A stretch of 64,000 bases of DNA. Source: Alviniconcha marisindica. Lineage: Eukaryota; Mollusca; Gastropoda; Provannidae. Positions 31,988-44,415 of the stretch are shown here, in pieces. Positions within the stretch are counted from its first letter, which is position 1. Every line of letters starts with the position of its first letter. The translations under genes were made by a program, and so were the position numbers. Below the pieces are notes generated by a model. It was not told the DNA's origin. It saw only the letters and a list, made by a program, of their open reading frames with translations, and did not search any database. Location of the stretch: assembly GCA_018857735.1 (NCBI GenBank), contig JABMCL010000191.1, positions 1,073,501 through 1,137,500 on the forward strand, given 5' to 3'.

Positions 31988-34900
31988 GTAAGAACCACTC
32001 GATTTCTTTCAAATTCATATTAATTCGTATTATTACTGTTACTAGTATTAAGTAAGTAAACATGGTGCTTAACGTCCACAGAAACCATAAGGCTTATTAG
32101 GGATGGGGGCAAGGGGGTATGGATGTGGGGGAAGAGGGAGGTCATATACCTATCGCTACACTGTAATCACCAGAATGACTCGTGCATTAAGGATAAGATG
32201 GGCAGTGGTGAGAGCCATTCATGTATCATTAACTGTGAGGAGCAAAGTCACAAGACAGTGTCCACAACCACAACTTTTGAAGAAAAAGGAGAGCCAAAGC
32301 TTAAGACTCTCGATAAAATTAAAAGAATGATCAACTGCTTGGTTCACGTTATCTGCAAAGCTCCTAAATCTGCCCACATCACTCCTTCCTTTACGATCTC
32401 CACTGGCTACCAATCAGCAGTACTCACCGTCTCTGGTAATGGTTCAGCTCCTCCGTACCTCTCTGATGTGCTTCATCTCTACTCTCCCTCTCCACTGAGC
32501 CGCAGATACTCAGATCTTCGTGTTCATAAAATGGGCGGGAGAACCTTTGGGGAGAGATTCTTTCAGTTTCAGTACATTGAGCCTGAGATCTAGAACTCTC
32601 TTCCTCCCTCAGGCATTTGTCTTCACTCTTTTTTTAAAGTCTGAACTGAAAACCCACCTCTTCTCTTTTGCACACTGATCTGTTGTTTTTCTTCTCATTC
32701 TAGTTCTACCAGCCCATCACCACATGTACATGTGGTCAGTGGTGTGTGTGTGTGATAAAGCGCTCTAGGCTCTTAGTCTTACCAGATGGGGTACCATAAA
32801 TAATCCATTATTAATATCATTAAAAGGGGGTTTACTCTGAAAATTTGTGCATATTTTGTCCAGTGTCAGAGTGTTCATTTCAACCTTTTTGGTGTTTTGA
32901 TCTTATTACAATATTAGTCATAATAATATTAATTGTAATAGTAATACACTTGTGTGGTCTGTACAGTTATGTCAGCACCAGGTCAGGTGGTCATCTGCAC
33001 AGTAACTAATGCTCATTGGCAGCACTTCCAGCTCTGCAGTGATCAGTGTACTGATCAATGTAATTATGATGTACTGCTAATGTTATGTGATGGTTTCAGT
33101 TGATGAAGTACTGGGCTCACTGCGCAGCGTGAAGTCAGTGTACCAGCGCGAGCTGCAACAGGTGCTGGATGGGGAGAAAAATCCCAGCACCAGCAGATAC
33201 AAGCCTCAGTGGCGCTGGTTCCACTTCCTTGACTCCTTCCTTAGAAACCATGTCCTGCAGAAGGTGCTGTTACCTGTTTCTCTGACCAATCTGTTTGGGG
33301 TTTGGGTCTGAAACTAGTAAAAAATAAAGAAACTTTTGCACATGAATTGACAATTAATGAATTATCTAATTACATTTGTGAATAATTTTTCTTCCTTTGT
33401 TATTCATATTGTAAATTACAGATTTGTATGCATAATGCATGTATGCAAATACTGTTTGATGTGTTATTACTAATTAGTTTAAAACAGAATTATGAATAAT
33501 ATATAATACATAGTAAGTATGACTAAATACTGTAGTAGTAGTACTAGTTGTATTAGCAGTCATCCCTTGGATCATCAAATTATTAAGCTTCTTGAGTGAT
33601 AAATTTTATATATGCCAAAAGGTGCGCGGCGGGACCATCCTTTTTTTGGGTTTGTAAATGCTTCTTCAGGTTTAAGTTTTCTCTGAACAAACCTAACTTT
33701 ATCTGAAAGAGTATGCATCAAAGAGATAATAAAGATAAACTTGACTCCCAAAGTCAGTTTTGAGTTAGTAAAATATGAAAATTTACACCAAGTCTGGGCT
33801 GAAAATTGACGAAGGAAGGGTGTACATTTCGGGTGCACCACTTTAGTTGTCATTTTGTTTGTATCTTTCTTCTTTAGGCAATTTTCCCTTTGCTGCCTGG
33901 CTTGACATAGTCAAAGCTTTTTAATGCTTGTGAAAACGGCTCATAACTACTTGTAAAATATGAATAATTGAAATAAACATTTGTTTTTTTCACAAAAAAA
34001 TTTGGGGGGGGGGGGATGTTAAAACAAAAACGTTCGTCTGCTACTATTCACTGGGACTTGGGGGTGGTGAAAAAAAGGGCTGTTGATAGAATCAGTATTT
34101 AGTCAAAAGCAGTGATAATAAAACATTGGATTCCTTTTGTAATAAAAAAATCAAGTTTAAAATTTCAAGTTTTTATTTTGTCAGTCCTTTTACAATCGAA
34201 AAATTGTCGATCCTGGGGATAAACTCGATTTTGTGACCGTGGTCTTTTTGCACAAAGCGGGCCATGTTTACCCACAGTGCTTTGCGCTTACTTTCTCTTC
34301 AAACATGGGGCCAACAAGGAACGGTGAGTGAATTTTCGATTTGGGTCTGTACTTTTTTTTACAGTTTTGATCAAATGTGATTTTTTTGCGTCCGACAGTT
34401 TAAATAGTTACTTTTCATTGATAAAACCGTTATTTTTGCATTTTCATTCATAATTGTAAGTGAAGTAACCATTATTAAACAGGTTTCGGTCGGCAGTGTG
34501 CAAATTCAAAGTGATGTGTTTGTTCAATTATCAATAGCCAGCTGTTTATCGGATGAGGTCAGTGTTCCGATCGCGAGTGACTGATTTTTGCACAATAATG
34601 CCCAAAGTTTCGATCAACGAACAAGTTTTTTCTTAGTGTTTCGACTGAAAGAGAAAAACTTATACGTTAAGTGTTTACTTCGTAATGGCGAAAATACCTG
34701 TGTTTACGACGGCACACGTTTCGGAGTTGACCCAGCGGTTTTTTTCATTTTTTCAAAAAAATGATGCCTTGAACAAATTCTTACTCCTCAGTACACTTCT
34801 GCAACTCTACGGGTTTTAAATTATTGCCGTCTGTGATGTGAACTAAAATTTTTAAAAAAAAGGCAACCCGAAAAATTAAAATTTCTTTTAAAACAAATTT

Positions 34901-37900
34901 GTAAAAAACACACAACAACAAAAAAAAGAAGAAGAAAGAAAAAAAAAAGAAGCATTACCATGACATTCCCCATTGTGATTAGGGAGATGTTTTTTTTTAA
35001 ATTTTATTTCCCCAGGCCCTTCCCCTTTTCCCCTTGGGATGAATAAAAGCATTTTGTTATTGTTTTTTTGATTCTATTTTCTAGCAGGACAGATGCATTC
35101 TGAAGTGTGTGCTGAAATAGTGAAAGCCAGAATAGAATTTTTTAACTGATGTAGTTTTATATGTGCTTTGCAGTACAAATACAGTGCAGCATATAAAGTA
35201 GAATTCTTGTGACAATTCCTAAAAATATGCAACATGAAGACAAAAAATTAAATAAAACAAAAAAATACAATACACTGTGGCAAAATGTGGGGGGGGGGTG
35301 GAATTTTATGGGGAACAAAAAAGACCAAATGAACAAAAAAATTTTAAAAAGGAGGGGGTAACCTGGTATTTGTTTTAAATGTTTAACCCACAAAACTATA
35401 TATATATATTTTAAAAAATTCCCAAATTTTGTCTTGGTTTAAAATTATTATAGATTTCGGGAAAGAAACAAAAGGTTGGGGTTTCCCTTCTTTTTGGGTC
35501 CCCGATTAAAACCAAAAAATTGGGGACAAACCTAAAAACCAGTTTTTAATTCCATTCCCTTTTTTCTTTTGGTTGGACCTGTTTTTTTTTTACTAAAAGG
35601 GGGGGAAATGTTTTTTCAGGGGACACACAAGGTCAAAAATATGGAGCATGAAGTAAAGTTCGCCGGGGAAACACTGCAGAAATTGGGAACAGCAAAAAAA
35701 TAAAGTATTTTCTCAAGTGAAGTGCCAACTCACTGAAAGCATCTCTTAAATTTTTTTAGGAGGGGAAAGAATTATGTTAACATGGGAAATTCTCTATGCT
35801 TTGTCGTCAGTTTCCAGATTTTGCATTACTGTTTCTGGTTACTTAAAATGTGTTACAGTTGTTTTTCCCCGGTAGTGAGACTTGAATCCCAAAATCAATG
35901 TCTTTCGAAATTTGGGAATTTTACCTGCTGTTAACAATGGGGTTTATAGGGTGAATGTACATTTGTAATTCACAGGGTTTTTTCTGTTTTGTCAATGAAA
36001 GAATAATAATGACAACTTGCCTGTACTTTTTCTAAGTCACATACTGACTGTCCAGTGTTACATATTCCATTGTGTCCTCTGATATGCGTAGGATCCGACA
36101 GTGCATTACTTTAAATAATAGTTTCAGCCTTGTTCAGTATTTACAGCAATGTGTCAGATGTAGGAAAACTAAATGATTTTATTAGCTGTGCATATGTTTT
36201 ACAGGAAAGGAAAGTTTACAAACTTTAAAAAGGGGAAAGTGTTGTGTCCACCATAGAGTTGTTACATCCAACAGTTTAAAATGTTTAAAAAGGGCCTTTG
36301 ACAAAATTACAACTATACAAGCAACTTGTTTAGTGCGCAGTCTTTAAAAAACCACTTTTAAAACAGCTGGTAACATTTTGTTGCGGTGTAGGGAAATCAG
36401 CACTGTTTTTTTATAAGCTGGTTTGTGAGCGGGGAAAATGTTATGTCCATCCAAAAAATCGTTACATCCGACAAAATAAAATGAAAAAAAATGTCTTTGG
36501 GTGACCTTTTTTCCATGTCCCGTCATGGAAACAACTAGGGCTTCAAAATTTTCTAAAAAAAAACATCCTATTTTTGTTTCAGTGTTGGTTTCATTTTCAT
36601 TTTTTTAAAAAAAAAAATTAAAAGGGTTGGCAGTCTGTCGGAGGTAACACGGGAAACCCTTTTTTATGATTTTGAAAAGGGAAAAAAAAGTGAATTGAGT
36701 CAATTTAAGTTTTACTGTTTTTTATAAACGATGGCTGTTTATTTTCCCCACAGATTGATAGCAGTCATTAAATTCAAAGATTAAATCAAAACAAACATTG
36801 TGTCCTGTGTTGCATCTGACAGATTCAGGTGTCCGTCTTTAATGTCTTTTTCTCAGACTCGCTTCATCAAGTTATCTTTTTCAGACCTGAAATGTATAAA
36901 AAAAGACATCTTTTAAATGGTGTTACTTGCTAAATAAATTTTCTGCTTTTATTTTTTCTTGTAAAATTCTAAAACGCACCTTTTTGGGACATGTATATAT
37001 GACTTAGTGCCAAAATGGGGGGTCAGATTTTTGACTGTCAATAAAATCGTTTCAAACACTTTTTCTTTTTTTTTGTTGCTTTTTGGTGCGTTCATAAATT
37101 TGGGCGTATCACAGGGGAAACAATATGAGCTCCAAAGCAGCTGGAGAAATAAAAAATTTTGAAAGTGAAAAGCACCACAAAATTTGACCCCGGAAAACGG
37201 ACACGCTTATGGTGAGTTTTTCGATGCTTTCATTCATGTACATGATGAATCAAAAAATTTCCTCAGTAAAGATTTGCACAGAGGAAAATACCCCTTTTTT
37301 CACCGTGCATATAAAATGATTATCACTAAGTTTTGTTTTTGGAATTAGAGGCCCCGGGAAAAAACCCTTGGTCAAAAGTTATGTGTTTTGAAATGTTTCA
37401 TGACCAGCATCCGGGAGACAATTTTTTGAAGAACTGACTTTCTCTTTCGTCAAAAAAATTTCTCCAGTCCCCGGGCACATTTACTGCATCAGGGGGCCCC
37501 CGTTTTATTTTACGCCAAAGTCTGGGTTTTTTAAAAAATATTTTGGGCCCTTCTTCAAAAATTGTTGCAATAAAAATTAAAAAACCAAATATTAGATTAA
37601 AACAAAACAAAAGGAAAAAAAAAAAAAGTTTTTTGGTTTTGCATTTCATCCGGTTAGCCATGTTACCAACCCGGGTCATTTGGGTTTTAAACACATGGCC
37701 CCCTGGAAGAGACGTTCTGATTGGGAAAGGTGTGTGGTAATATTTTTTTAAGAAAGGGAAAGTTCAACTTAAATGTTCATCAGAGATTTTGTCAAATCTT
37801 CCGGGTTTTTTACGAGATATTTTTATTTTGGGAAATGCCGAATCTTTTAAAAGTATCAGAATGTTAGCATACAGAGTGGGTTTTTTTTGCTGTCGATCAA

Positions 37901-40755
37901 AGTTTGTTCAAATGCTTTTTTAAATTTGTTTTCACCGAGTTTCTTACAGCATGGGGGCGTGTTGAAATCATAATGTGCGACCCGCAGATTGGTTATAAAC
38001 AGTTATTGATTGCACTCTTTTAATTTTTTTCTTGCCTTTTAAAGCCCGTTCGTTTTGTTTGCAAAAATTTGTTTCAAAAAAATCATAATTTTATGGTAGA
38101 CAATTAAAAAAAATTTTTTTTTAAAAAAAACAGGTTAAAGTCATCAAGTTAGGTGTTTAACATTACGATTACAACATGAGCTGTGGAAATAATTTAAAAT
38201 TTGGGCATAATTTTAGTGACCATGCCTTTTCTACCTTCCAGAGTTTTAAAAATGTAAAGGTTTCCCAAACTTAATAGCCCCCCAAAAAAAAATTTTTCTT
38301 TGGCTTTGATTTTTTTTTTAAAAAATTTTTTACAATTTTTTTTATTTTTTTTATTTTTAAATTTTTCAATTTTAAAAAAACTGTTCAACTATTTTTGGCC
38401 TAGGGACCCAGTCAAAGTGACCAAGAAAATAATGGTGACAGGTTTCATGTGTTTTTCCCGTGACACCCCGAAGTTGCACTCACTTTACTTGCTCCCTTTT
38501 CCTTACAAAACATTACTTTTTTGTTAAATAAAAAGTATTACTTATTTTGTTTTGAAAAACGAAGTACCATGTTGTCACATTAACGTTATTTTTATCCACT
38601 ACAACAAAATTAAAGCAGCAAAAACTTTTCACATGGAAAAAATTATGTTTCTTTATACTTTACAGTAATAAAAAGTTACTGATTTTCATTTTCATCAAGA
38701 AAAAAACAGCATTGACCTTGTTAAATTTGTTGAAATAGTAACATATGACACATTTCTTACATCATTTTTCTGTTTATGTCAAAAAGCTTAAATTTGAGGA
38801 GAAAAAATCATCAAATCTTCCTTGTCACATATTGTTCTTTTAAAGAAAAAACTTTTTATGTTTTTAAAATGTGTTGCTTTTTATTCATTTAAAAATGTTC
38901 AAGATTGGCTGTATGTTGGGAAAATTATCCATTGCCCAAATTTTGCGTAGCATGCTGTTGTGTGTGACACAGAACAACAACAGTTCACTTGGTAAATTTC
39001 TCATGTGGATCATATCTTGTAAGATCAGTTGGGTTTTTGCAGTTAATTGCATGATTAGCAGAACAGTGATGTGGGCTTGTTTTTAATGTGTAATGTTTAA
39101 CATCTTGTCACAAATCACATGAAAATCAAATGTCTCAGGAACGAAGAGCAGCACTGCCTTTTCCCTTCACTGGGGGATGACTTCACATTTGTTCATTCAA
39201 AAAATGCATTACTCACTCACATCCTGTCAACTTTATTTTTTAGTACCTCTGTCCTCTTTTCTTGCACACCTTTTGGCACTAAGTCATATATAATATATAT
39301 AATGTCAATAAATAACACATCTGTGGCTTCTACTTTAACTTTCTTTATGTTCACTGGCTATTTCCAGTATTTTACCAGTTGATAAAGATCAGCATATAAT
39401 GATATATACCGGAAAACGTTTGAGTTGGGAAATATTTTTATTTTTGAAGAAAACAAAAAAAAAAAAATAAATGCAGCAAAAAAGAGGGGTGGATTGAAAA
39501 TGTGCATGGAAGCATGCAGTGTGCATATACACGTCTGTATGAGAGAGGGTGTGTGTGTTTTCTAGATGGGGAAGGGAGTAGAGTGTTTGCTAGTACTATA
39601 TATATATAGTAGAGCTATAGATAGTGGTAGTATAAACAGCCATGTATCTGACTGGTTAAAGTGATTGCCTGACTGTTTTCCATGAACCACTTTTGCCACC
39701 TTCTGTGTCACGCTGGTTTGAAAAAATGTCTAATATGATCACTGAGCTGTCACAGCTGTATTTTTATGACATTCAATTTCAAACATAGCTTTTTAACAGT
39801 TTAGACCAAATGAAAAAATGCTGTGACTGTGAGTCCTTTTTTAATCTTATTTTTTGTTCCATTCTTGTCAAGAAAGCTCAGTGTGAGGCTATTTTATATT
39901 CCATTCCTGTCAGTGGGGCTGTGAGTGCTTTTATTCCATTCCTGTTTATAGAGCGGTAAATCCATTTGATATTCCATTTCTGGCAGTAGGGCTGTGACTG
40001 TGGGGATGGGGAAAAAATGGGGCAGCTGTCTGTCACCATAACAGACAGGTATATGTGGAGGAAATCTTTTGATCTTTTCACATTATTGCACATTGCAGCA
40101 TGCCCAGATTCTGCACCCACAATCCTGACCTCAGACCCATGGATCACAGCAGACTGCATGCTGGTCACTTCAGTGTTGATGCCAGAAGTTTGCAGCAAAT
40201 TAAGTTAAAAAATATCTTTGCACTGACTGGCTGTTTATGCTGTTCTGAGAGTCCCAGGCTCAGTACTTTTGCATGGTGACAGATGAAAATGTGCCTTGAT
40301 GAAAAAGTTTGATCTTTATATGCCATTGCTGGGGATCGAAATAAGAGGTAGTGGAAGTGTTGTCGCTTGCTCTTCTGTGTTCAGAATACCCTCCTTCCTG
40401 GCAAGTGTTCAAAGTACCATTCTTCCATACTAAGTCCGGTGGTCAGTGCTCTTTCTTTAGCCAGGCTCCAGCTACCTAGAACTAATTCCCTGTTTCTGTC
40501 CATCATGCTGCTTCTTTCAGTTCTTTCAGATCTTCTTTGAAAACCTTTCTTCTTAAAAAAAATAATCAAAAACATCTTTGTTGTCAATATACAGTGATCG
40601 CGCCAGGCATTTTTTAAACCGGTGAGATATCTACAAGGTAACAAAGGTATGCATGAAAAGTGATCAGACAATCATTGTAACCAGCCAGATACACAGTACC
40701 GTTACTAAAGCTCTGCTAGCAAACACCCTGTTCCCTTCCCTGTCTACAACACACG

Positions 40756-40786
<31 letters not shown>

Positions 40787-43700
40787 TCTTTCTCTCTGTA
40801 CTGCATTTTTCTCTTTTTTTAGAGAACTGGTCAAGCAAAATACCAGCTGGTATGTCTGACCAATTTCAGATTTTGTTTAGGTAAGGGGTAAAATACCGGA
40901 ATTTACCTGTTAATGCCAACTCTGACTATATACATGTATGTTTAAAGAATTTGTAAACACTTATGGCCAGCGCAGGTTTGGCACTCTAAGTACCCATTAT
41001 TATTATCAGGTTAACTATGTATAATAATATGCAGGGATCACACTAATATTGTTGTGTTGCTGACCAGTTTTCAGCACCATACAGTGATACACAGAGGCAA
41101 AGCACTAAACACAGTTGCATCATTAAGTAACAGAAACTTTGTATACTTTGGAAGGGAAATAGCCTAATAAACTTACTGTACTACTCCTAGGTAGTTTGCA
41201 AATTTTTTGCCCAGGCACAAATCTCAGTTTAGGTATTTCCCCAGATGCTATGTAAACTGAAAGATATTTTTGAGAATATATGGTGGTGACCTTTATCAAA
41301 CTTTACTTGGTTATGCCTGTTTTGCTTACCTTAACCTTCGCAGTACGTCGCCTAAAAACTCACATTGAGTATGTCGTGGGTGTGCACCCATTTTAATGAA
41401 GGCAACGTCCGTGGCCATACGTCGTGGGTGTGCATTCACCCATACTCCGTTGTGAAGGCAACATCCGTGGCTGTATGTCGTGGGTGTGCACTTACCCATA
41501 CTTTCATAAACGTAATAGTGTATTCCTTGCCGTGTGCAGTCAAACCTGGCACCATGAGTGTGTGTAACTGAGTCAGTGTGTGTGTGTGACGTTTATGTAA
41601 AAAATTTCATGTAGGCTTACAGCAGAGAGAAAGAAAAAAGAAAAGGAGAAGAAACAGATACAGAAGACATGTCATTAGGAATTCAGCCCCCATCTTTCTC
41701 TTGCAGTTGCTCTCTCTGCTGGTTACACATTCACGCACACAGACTTGCACACACACACTTACTGTCAAATGGGATGGGGCAGTGGCTACGCACATGAGCA
41801 TACAACACCTGGAAGGCCGCAAAGACACCCCCCCCCACCCCCTCTGCACACACACACTCACCACCAGACAGAAAGTTGCCCACCTTTGACTTTGATCTGG
41901 CCACTCTCCTGCTCGCTTGATCTACACTGATACAGGCACACTGGTCATTCATTTCTCTTTGTTTGTTGGCAGGGGGGGAGGGGGTGGGGGGTCCACAGCG
42001 CGAACAAGATCAGCTTGTGCTTGGCTGAATAGCACACATGGAACTGTGTGGAAGCAGGCAGCGGGTTGTACTGCTCTAGCGATGGTTGGTGCCAGTGTTA
42101 ATTTTGTTTACAGCCTGTGTCCGGCGTGGGTTCTGCAGAATCAGTACCACCTCGTTGTGACATCGACGTAAAGCAGGAATTTATAATGAATGAATGAAAG
42201 GTTCTGCGGGGATGGAGGAACTGAAAAGCCGTTAGGGTAGGCTTCAGAACTATCGTGCATACCACGGGCCTCCAAGTTTGTTCAAGTGATTCTAGTTCCT
42301 CAGCAATTGTGATTTGTAACATGCCTTTTTTTCATAGCCTAGATTCGAAGCTGCTCAGCGCATGTGTCAAAGTATTGTCCCGCAGATCTCTGTAAGTTTG
42401 GTTACCAGTCCTATTTCTTCCTAACATGTGAATTTCCATAGATAGTTATTTACTTTTACTTTATTCTAATGTCATATATATCTTGTTTTCCAAAACTGAT
42501 ACTTTAGAATATATCTCTTATCACCAAAAATAATCGAAAAAATCAACCTGAATAAAACCGAATAACCTCAAGTTACAAACAGCAGATGGATGACCTAAAA
42601 TTTCTATCAAAACCCAACCCCCCCAAAAAAGCAGGAACAGGGTGTGGTGCCAGTGAATGACTGTAGCGAAATGACCACTGAGAGTGCTGGCACACAGGGA
42701 AAAGATTCTATTCCGGCCCTTCAGAGGGTGTAGGTGGCTCCACACCCATGACATACAGCGCACAAGGGACAGATTTCGCTCCTTTGCAAAGCATGGGTGT
42801 CTCCACACCCACAACGTATGGCGCGCAAGAGTTCTACAGTGAGAGTATGGGTGTGCACACACCCACAACGTACTGAGGGTTTTATACAACTTTGTTGTTT
42901 GTTTACTCTTAAATGTTTATTCATCCAGACACACCAATTTCGATGAGCATGGGTACCAATCCTTCAGTGACAAAGTCATAGAATTTCATAGCATTACCTT
43001 ATAAACTGCTCGAGTTATGAGGCAATAACCACAAGTGTGGGTAATTTCTCACCCACAACATGCAGTGAAGGTTAACACATTTTAAAAGTGCAGCTAGATT
43101 TGTTATATAAAAAAATCAGTCAGATTTTTTTCATTGTGACTTAATAAATTTTATGAACTAAGCATTTGCTGATCAACATTAATGATGATTTATTCCCAAC
43201 CCACCTTCCAGGATGCTGATCCAGACATTTGCGGTTACGATGACAGCAACAGCAAGCAGGTGATTGCTGAGAGCAGTGAGACTGATGAGAATGACTGCGC
43301 CATCATTGACTCAGAGGACGAGGGCAGTGTTGCACCTGTGATCAGGGCCAGGGTCCAGTCTCGTAACCACAGCAACAAACCTCAGGCATCAGCTGTGACA
43401 AACTACCTAAGGTCTGTCAAAAATCGTGGCCTCAAACTGAGCACAAGTAGTGTGGCCAATGGTGTCCATCATAGGGGAGACAGGCAGACAGCTGAGAGAC
43501 AGAGTCCTAGAAAGAAGCAGAAAATGACACTGGTCTCTTCGCAGGATAATTTGAAAACAGTGACTAGCCCAGTAGGCAGAACAGCAAACAGTTCAATGCG
43601 GAGGGCTAATGCCAACACCAGCAGCAGCACTAAAGTGGACAACAGGCAAGCACAATGTGACAACAACCAACCATCCTCACACAGTGCTGACAGTCTTCAC

Positions 43701-44057
43701 ATCTCCTCACAAATTGCAGAGACACTGAAAGCAGTGCAGACACTCCTGGCAAAGAGTCTGACCGACCAGGACCAGCCATCAATGGTGTTTGCTCGCCACA
43801 TCGCCAAAGAGCTGGAGCTTATCACAAACTATCCACAACGCAAGCAGTGTATGCTGGACATCCAGCAGGTTATTATGGGATATCAAACCGGACAGCGTGA
43901 GGCTGTAAATGTAAAGCATGAAAAAATCTCTTTGGACATAGATGAGGAGGAGGTCACAAGGGTTCAGTATGGTTGTAGCTCAGCTTCCAGCAATACTACC
44001 GCCATGCAGTGTGGGGAGGAGTCTCTTCCTCTTCACTTTGATGCATCCACTTGTTGA
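31804..44057 (+). CDS. MADF-BESS domain protein, three exons
   Basis: Join 31804..31987, 33100..33263, 43212..44057; phases 1/2 and 0/0 agree, giving 397 residues. The ATG has a good context (AAAATGG). An N-terminal MADF (Myb/SANT-like) domain spans about residues 8-110: LLGLYSGCECLWNTKSADYN, then the second half GSLRSVKSVYQRELQQVL and WRWFHFLDSFL. An acidic patch covers 137-154, a basic NLS-like RQSPRKKQKM 212-221, a Ser/Asn-rich stretch follows, and a BESS-like motif lies at about 305-341 (MVFARHIAKELELITNYPQR ...). VKHE at 350-353 fits the psi-K-x-E SUMO consensus. Families with this layout (for example Adf-1 and Dip3 in flies) bind DNA and self-associate through BESS. Targets cannot be inferred. 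Intron 2 is 9.9 kb and repeat-filled. Confidence 0.88.
32053..32310 (-). mobile_element. SINE family B, minus orientation, head lost
   Basis: Homologous along its length, on the opposite strand, to 46815-47145. Shared blocks are GTAAACATGGTGCTTAACGT, CCATAAGGCTTATTAGGGAT and CACAAGACAGTGTC. It merges into LINE debris at about 32310, where the tRNA-like head would be. Confidence 0.8.
32320..32830 (+). mobile_element. CR1/L2-like LINE 3' fragment
   Basis: Degenerate reading of the reverse-transcriptase C-terminus (APPYLSDVLHLYSPSPLSRR, GGRTFGERFFQFQ) followed by a 3' tail GATAAAGCGCTCTAGGCTCT, AGATGGGGTACCATAAATAA. Sits in MADF-BESS intron 1. Confidence 0.75.
33100..33263 (+). CDS. MADF-BESS exon 2
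   Basis: Acceptor ggtttcag, donor AAG|gtgctg (non-optimal +4 to +6). Residues 62-116. It completes MADF with the SLRSVKSVYQREL helix and the aromatic WRWFHFLDSF end. Confidence 0.88.
33264..33900 (+). other. MADF-BESS intron 2, start
   Basis: AT-rich. A minus-strand frame (33575-33853, starting MTTKVVHPKC) is open for 92 codons but not recognised. Confidence 0.4.
33900..38600 (+). other. AT- and homopolymer-rich block with unusual texture
   Basis: Many adjacent short homopolymers (TTTTAAAA, GGGGAAA, CCCGGG, CCCCCC) and almost none of the CA/TG repeats found elsewhere. Exon-like scraps occur: an ATG with donor GTGAGT at 34305-34324, a segment ending CACGCTTATG|gtgagt at about 37211, and one ending GGGAAAG|gtgtgt at about 37731. 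None gives a coherent frame. This could be poor consensus sequence. Confidence 0.5.
38600..39870 (+). other. MADF-BESS intron 2, middle
   Basis: AT-rich; no gene or classified repeat seen. Confidence 0.4.
39870..40010 (+). repeat. short tandem repeat of TTCCATTCCTGTCAG type
   Basis: Three to four units of TATTCCATTCCTGTCAGTGG then GGCTGTGAGTGCTTT, with variable spacing. Confidence 0.7.
40370..41010 (+). mobile_element. CR1/L2-like LINE 3' fragment
   Basis: CTGCTTCTTTCAGTTCTTTC followed by AGATCTTCTTTGAAAACCTT reads like the degenerate LINE C-terminus (S..S.FK..LKTFLF). A tail near 40960-41010 (CACTCTAAGTACCCATTATT) resembles LINE 3' ends. It includes a CA repeat at about 40758-40787. Confidence 0.5.
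41335..43071. mobile_element. candidate piggyBac-like non-autonomous element
   Basis: Flanked by TTAA on both sides (41331-41334 and 43072-43075). Ends are CCTTCGCAGTACGTCG and, on the other strand, CCTTCACTGCATGTTG (11 of 16 match, mostly transitions). Both subterminal regions carry repeats of GTATGTCGTGGGTGTGCACC in opposite orientations (41368-41500 and 42720-42875). No transposase frame inside. TTAA target and CCY-type ends are piggyBac features; the family call is inference. Confidence 0.55.
43212..44057 (+). CDS. MADF-BESS exon 3 and stop
   Basis: Acceptor ccttccag. Residues 117-397; TGA at 44055-44057. Contains the acidic patch, NLS-like cluster and BESS-like motif. This long exon has non-repeat coding-type composition unlike its surroundings. 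Confidence 0.9.
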   Translation, partial: DADPDICGYDDSNSKQVIAESSETDENDCAIIDSEDEGSVAPVIRARVQSRNHSNKPQASAVTNYLRSVKNRGLKLSTSSVANGVHHRGDRQTAERQSPRKKQKMTLVSSQDNLKTVTSPVGRTANSSMRRANANTSSSTKVDNRQAQCDNNQPSSHSADSLHISSQIAETLKAVQTLLAKSLTDQDQPSMVFARHIAKELELITNYPQRKQCMLDIQQVIMGYQTGQREAVNVKHEKISLDIDEEEVTRVQYGCSSASSNTTAMQCGEESLPLHFDASTC

Positions 44058-44220
44058 CTGGATCCGTCAAATCAAGCTTGTCAGTCTGTGTGATCTAATC
44101 TACCAATAGCAGTCAAAAACTAGATCCAAATATATTCAAGCAGCAAAAATGGGAGCCCAGCCCAGGTGAAGTTCAAGGCAAACTTGGAGAAACTTCAAAT
44201 CATTTGTTGTTCAGGGAACT

Positions 44221-44415
44221 AGACCCATGTCTCCCAAGGTCCCCTGTGGGCATACACATGCAAAAAGGTCACACATGCACGTTAAAAGATCCTGCAGTCC
44301 TTGTTAGAGTTTGGTGGATTATGGAATGACTAAAATAACCCTGCATGCACATAAACATAGGACAGTAATGGTCAGATCCCTGGCTGCTGATCATGAGTGG
44401 AAGAAGAAGAGAAAA
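44221..44415 (+). mobile_element. SINE/LINE-derived fragment
   Basis: Contains GCACGTTAAAAGATCCTGCA, a GGTGGATTATGGAA-type block and an end rich in AAGAAGAAGAG, as in common molluscan short interspersed repeats. Confidence 0.5.

Noticed and set aside
40017..40208. 63-codon plus-strand frame starting MGQLSVTITDRYMW
   Set aside because: Looks protein-like but has no flanking exon signals or recognised family, and both strands are open; not enough to call.
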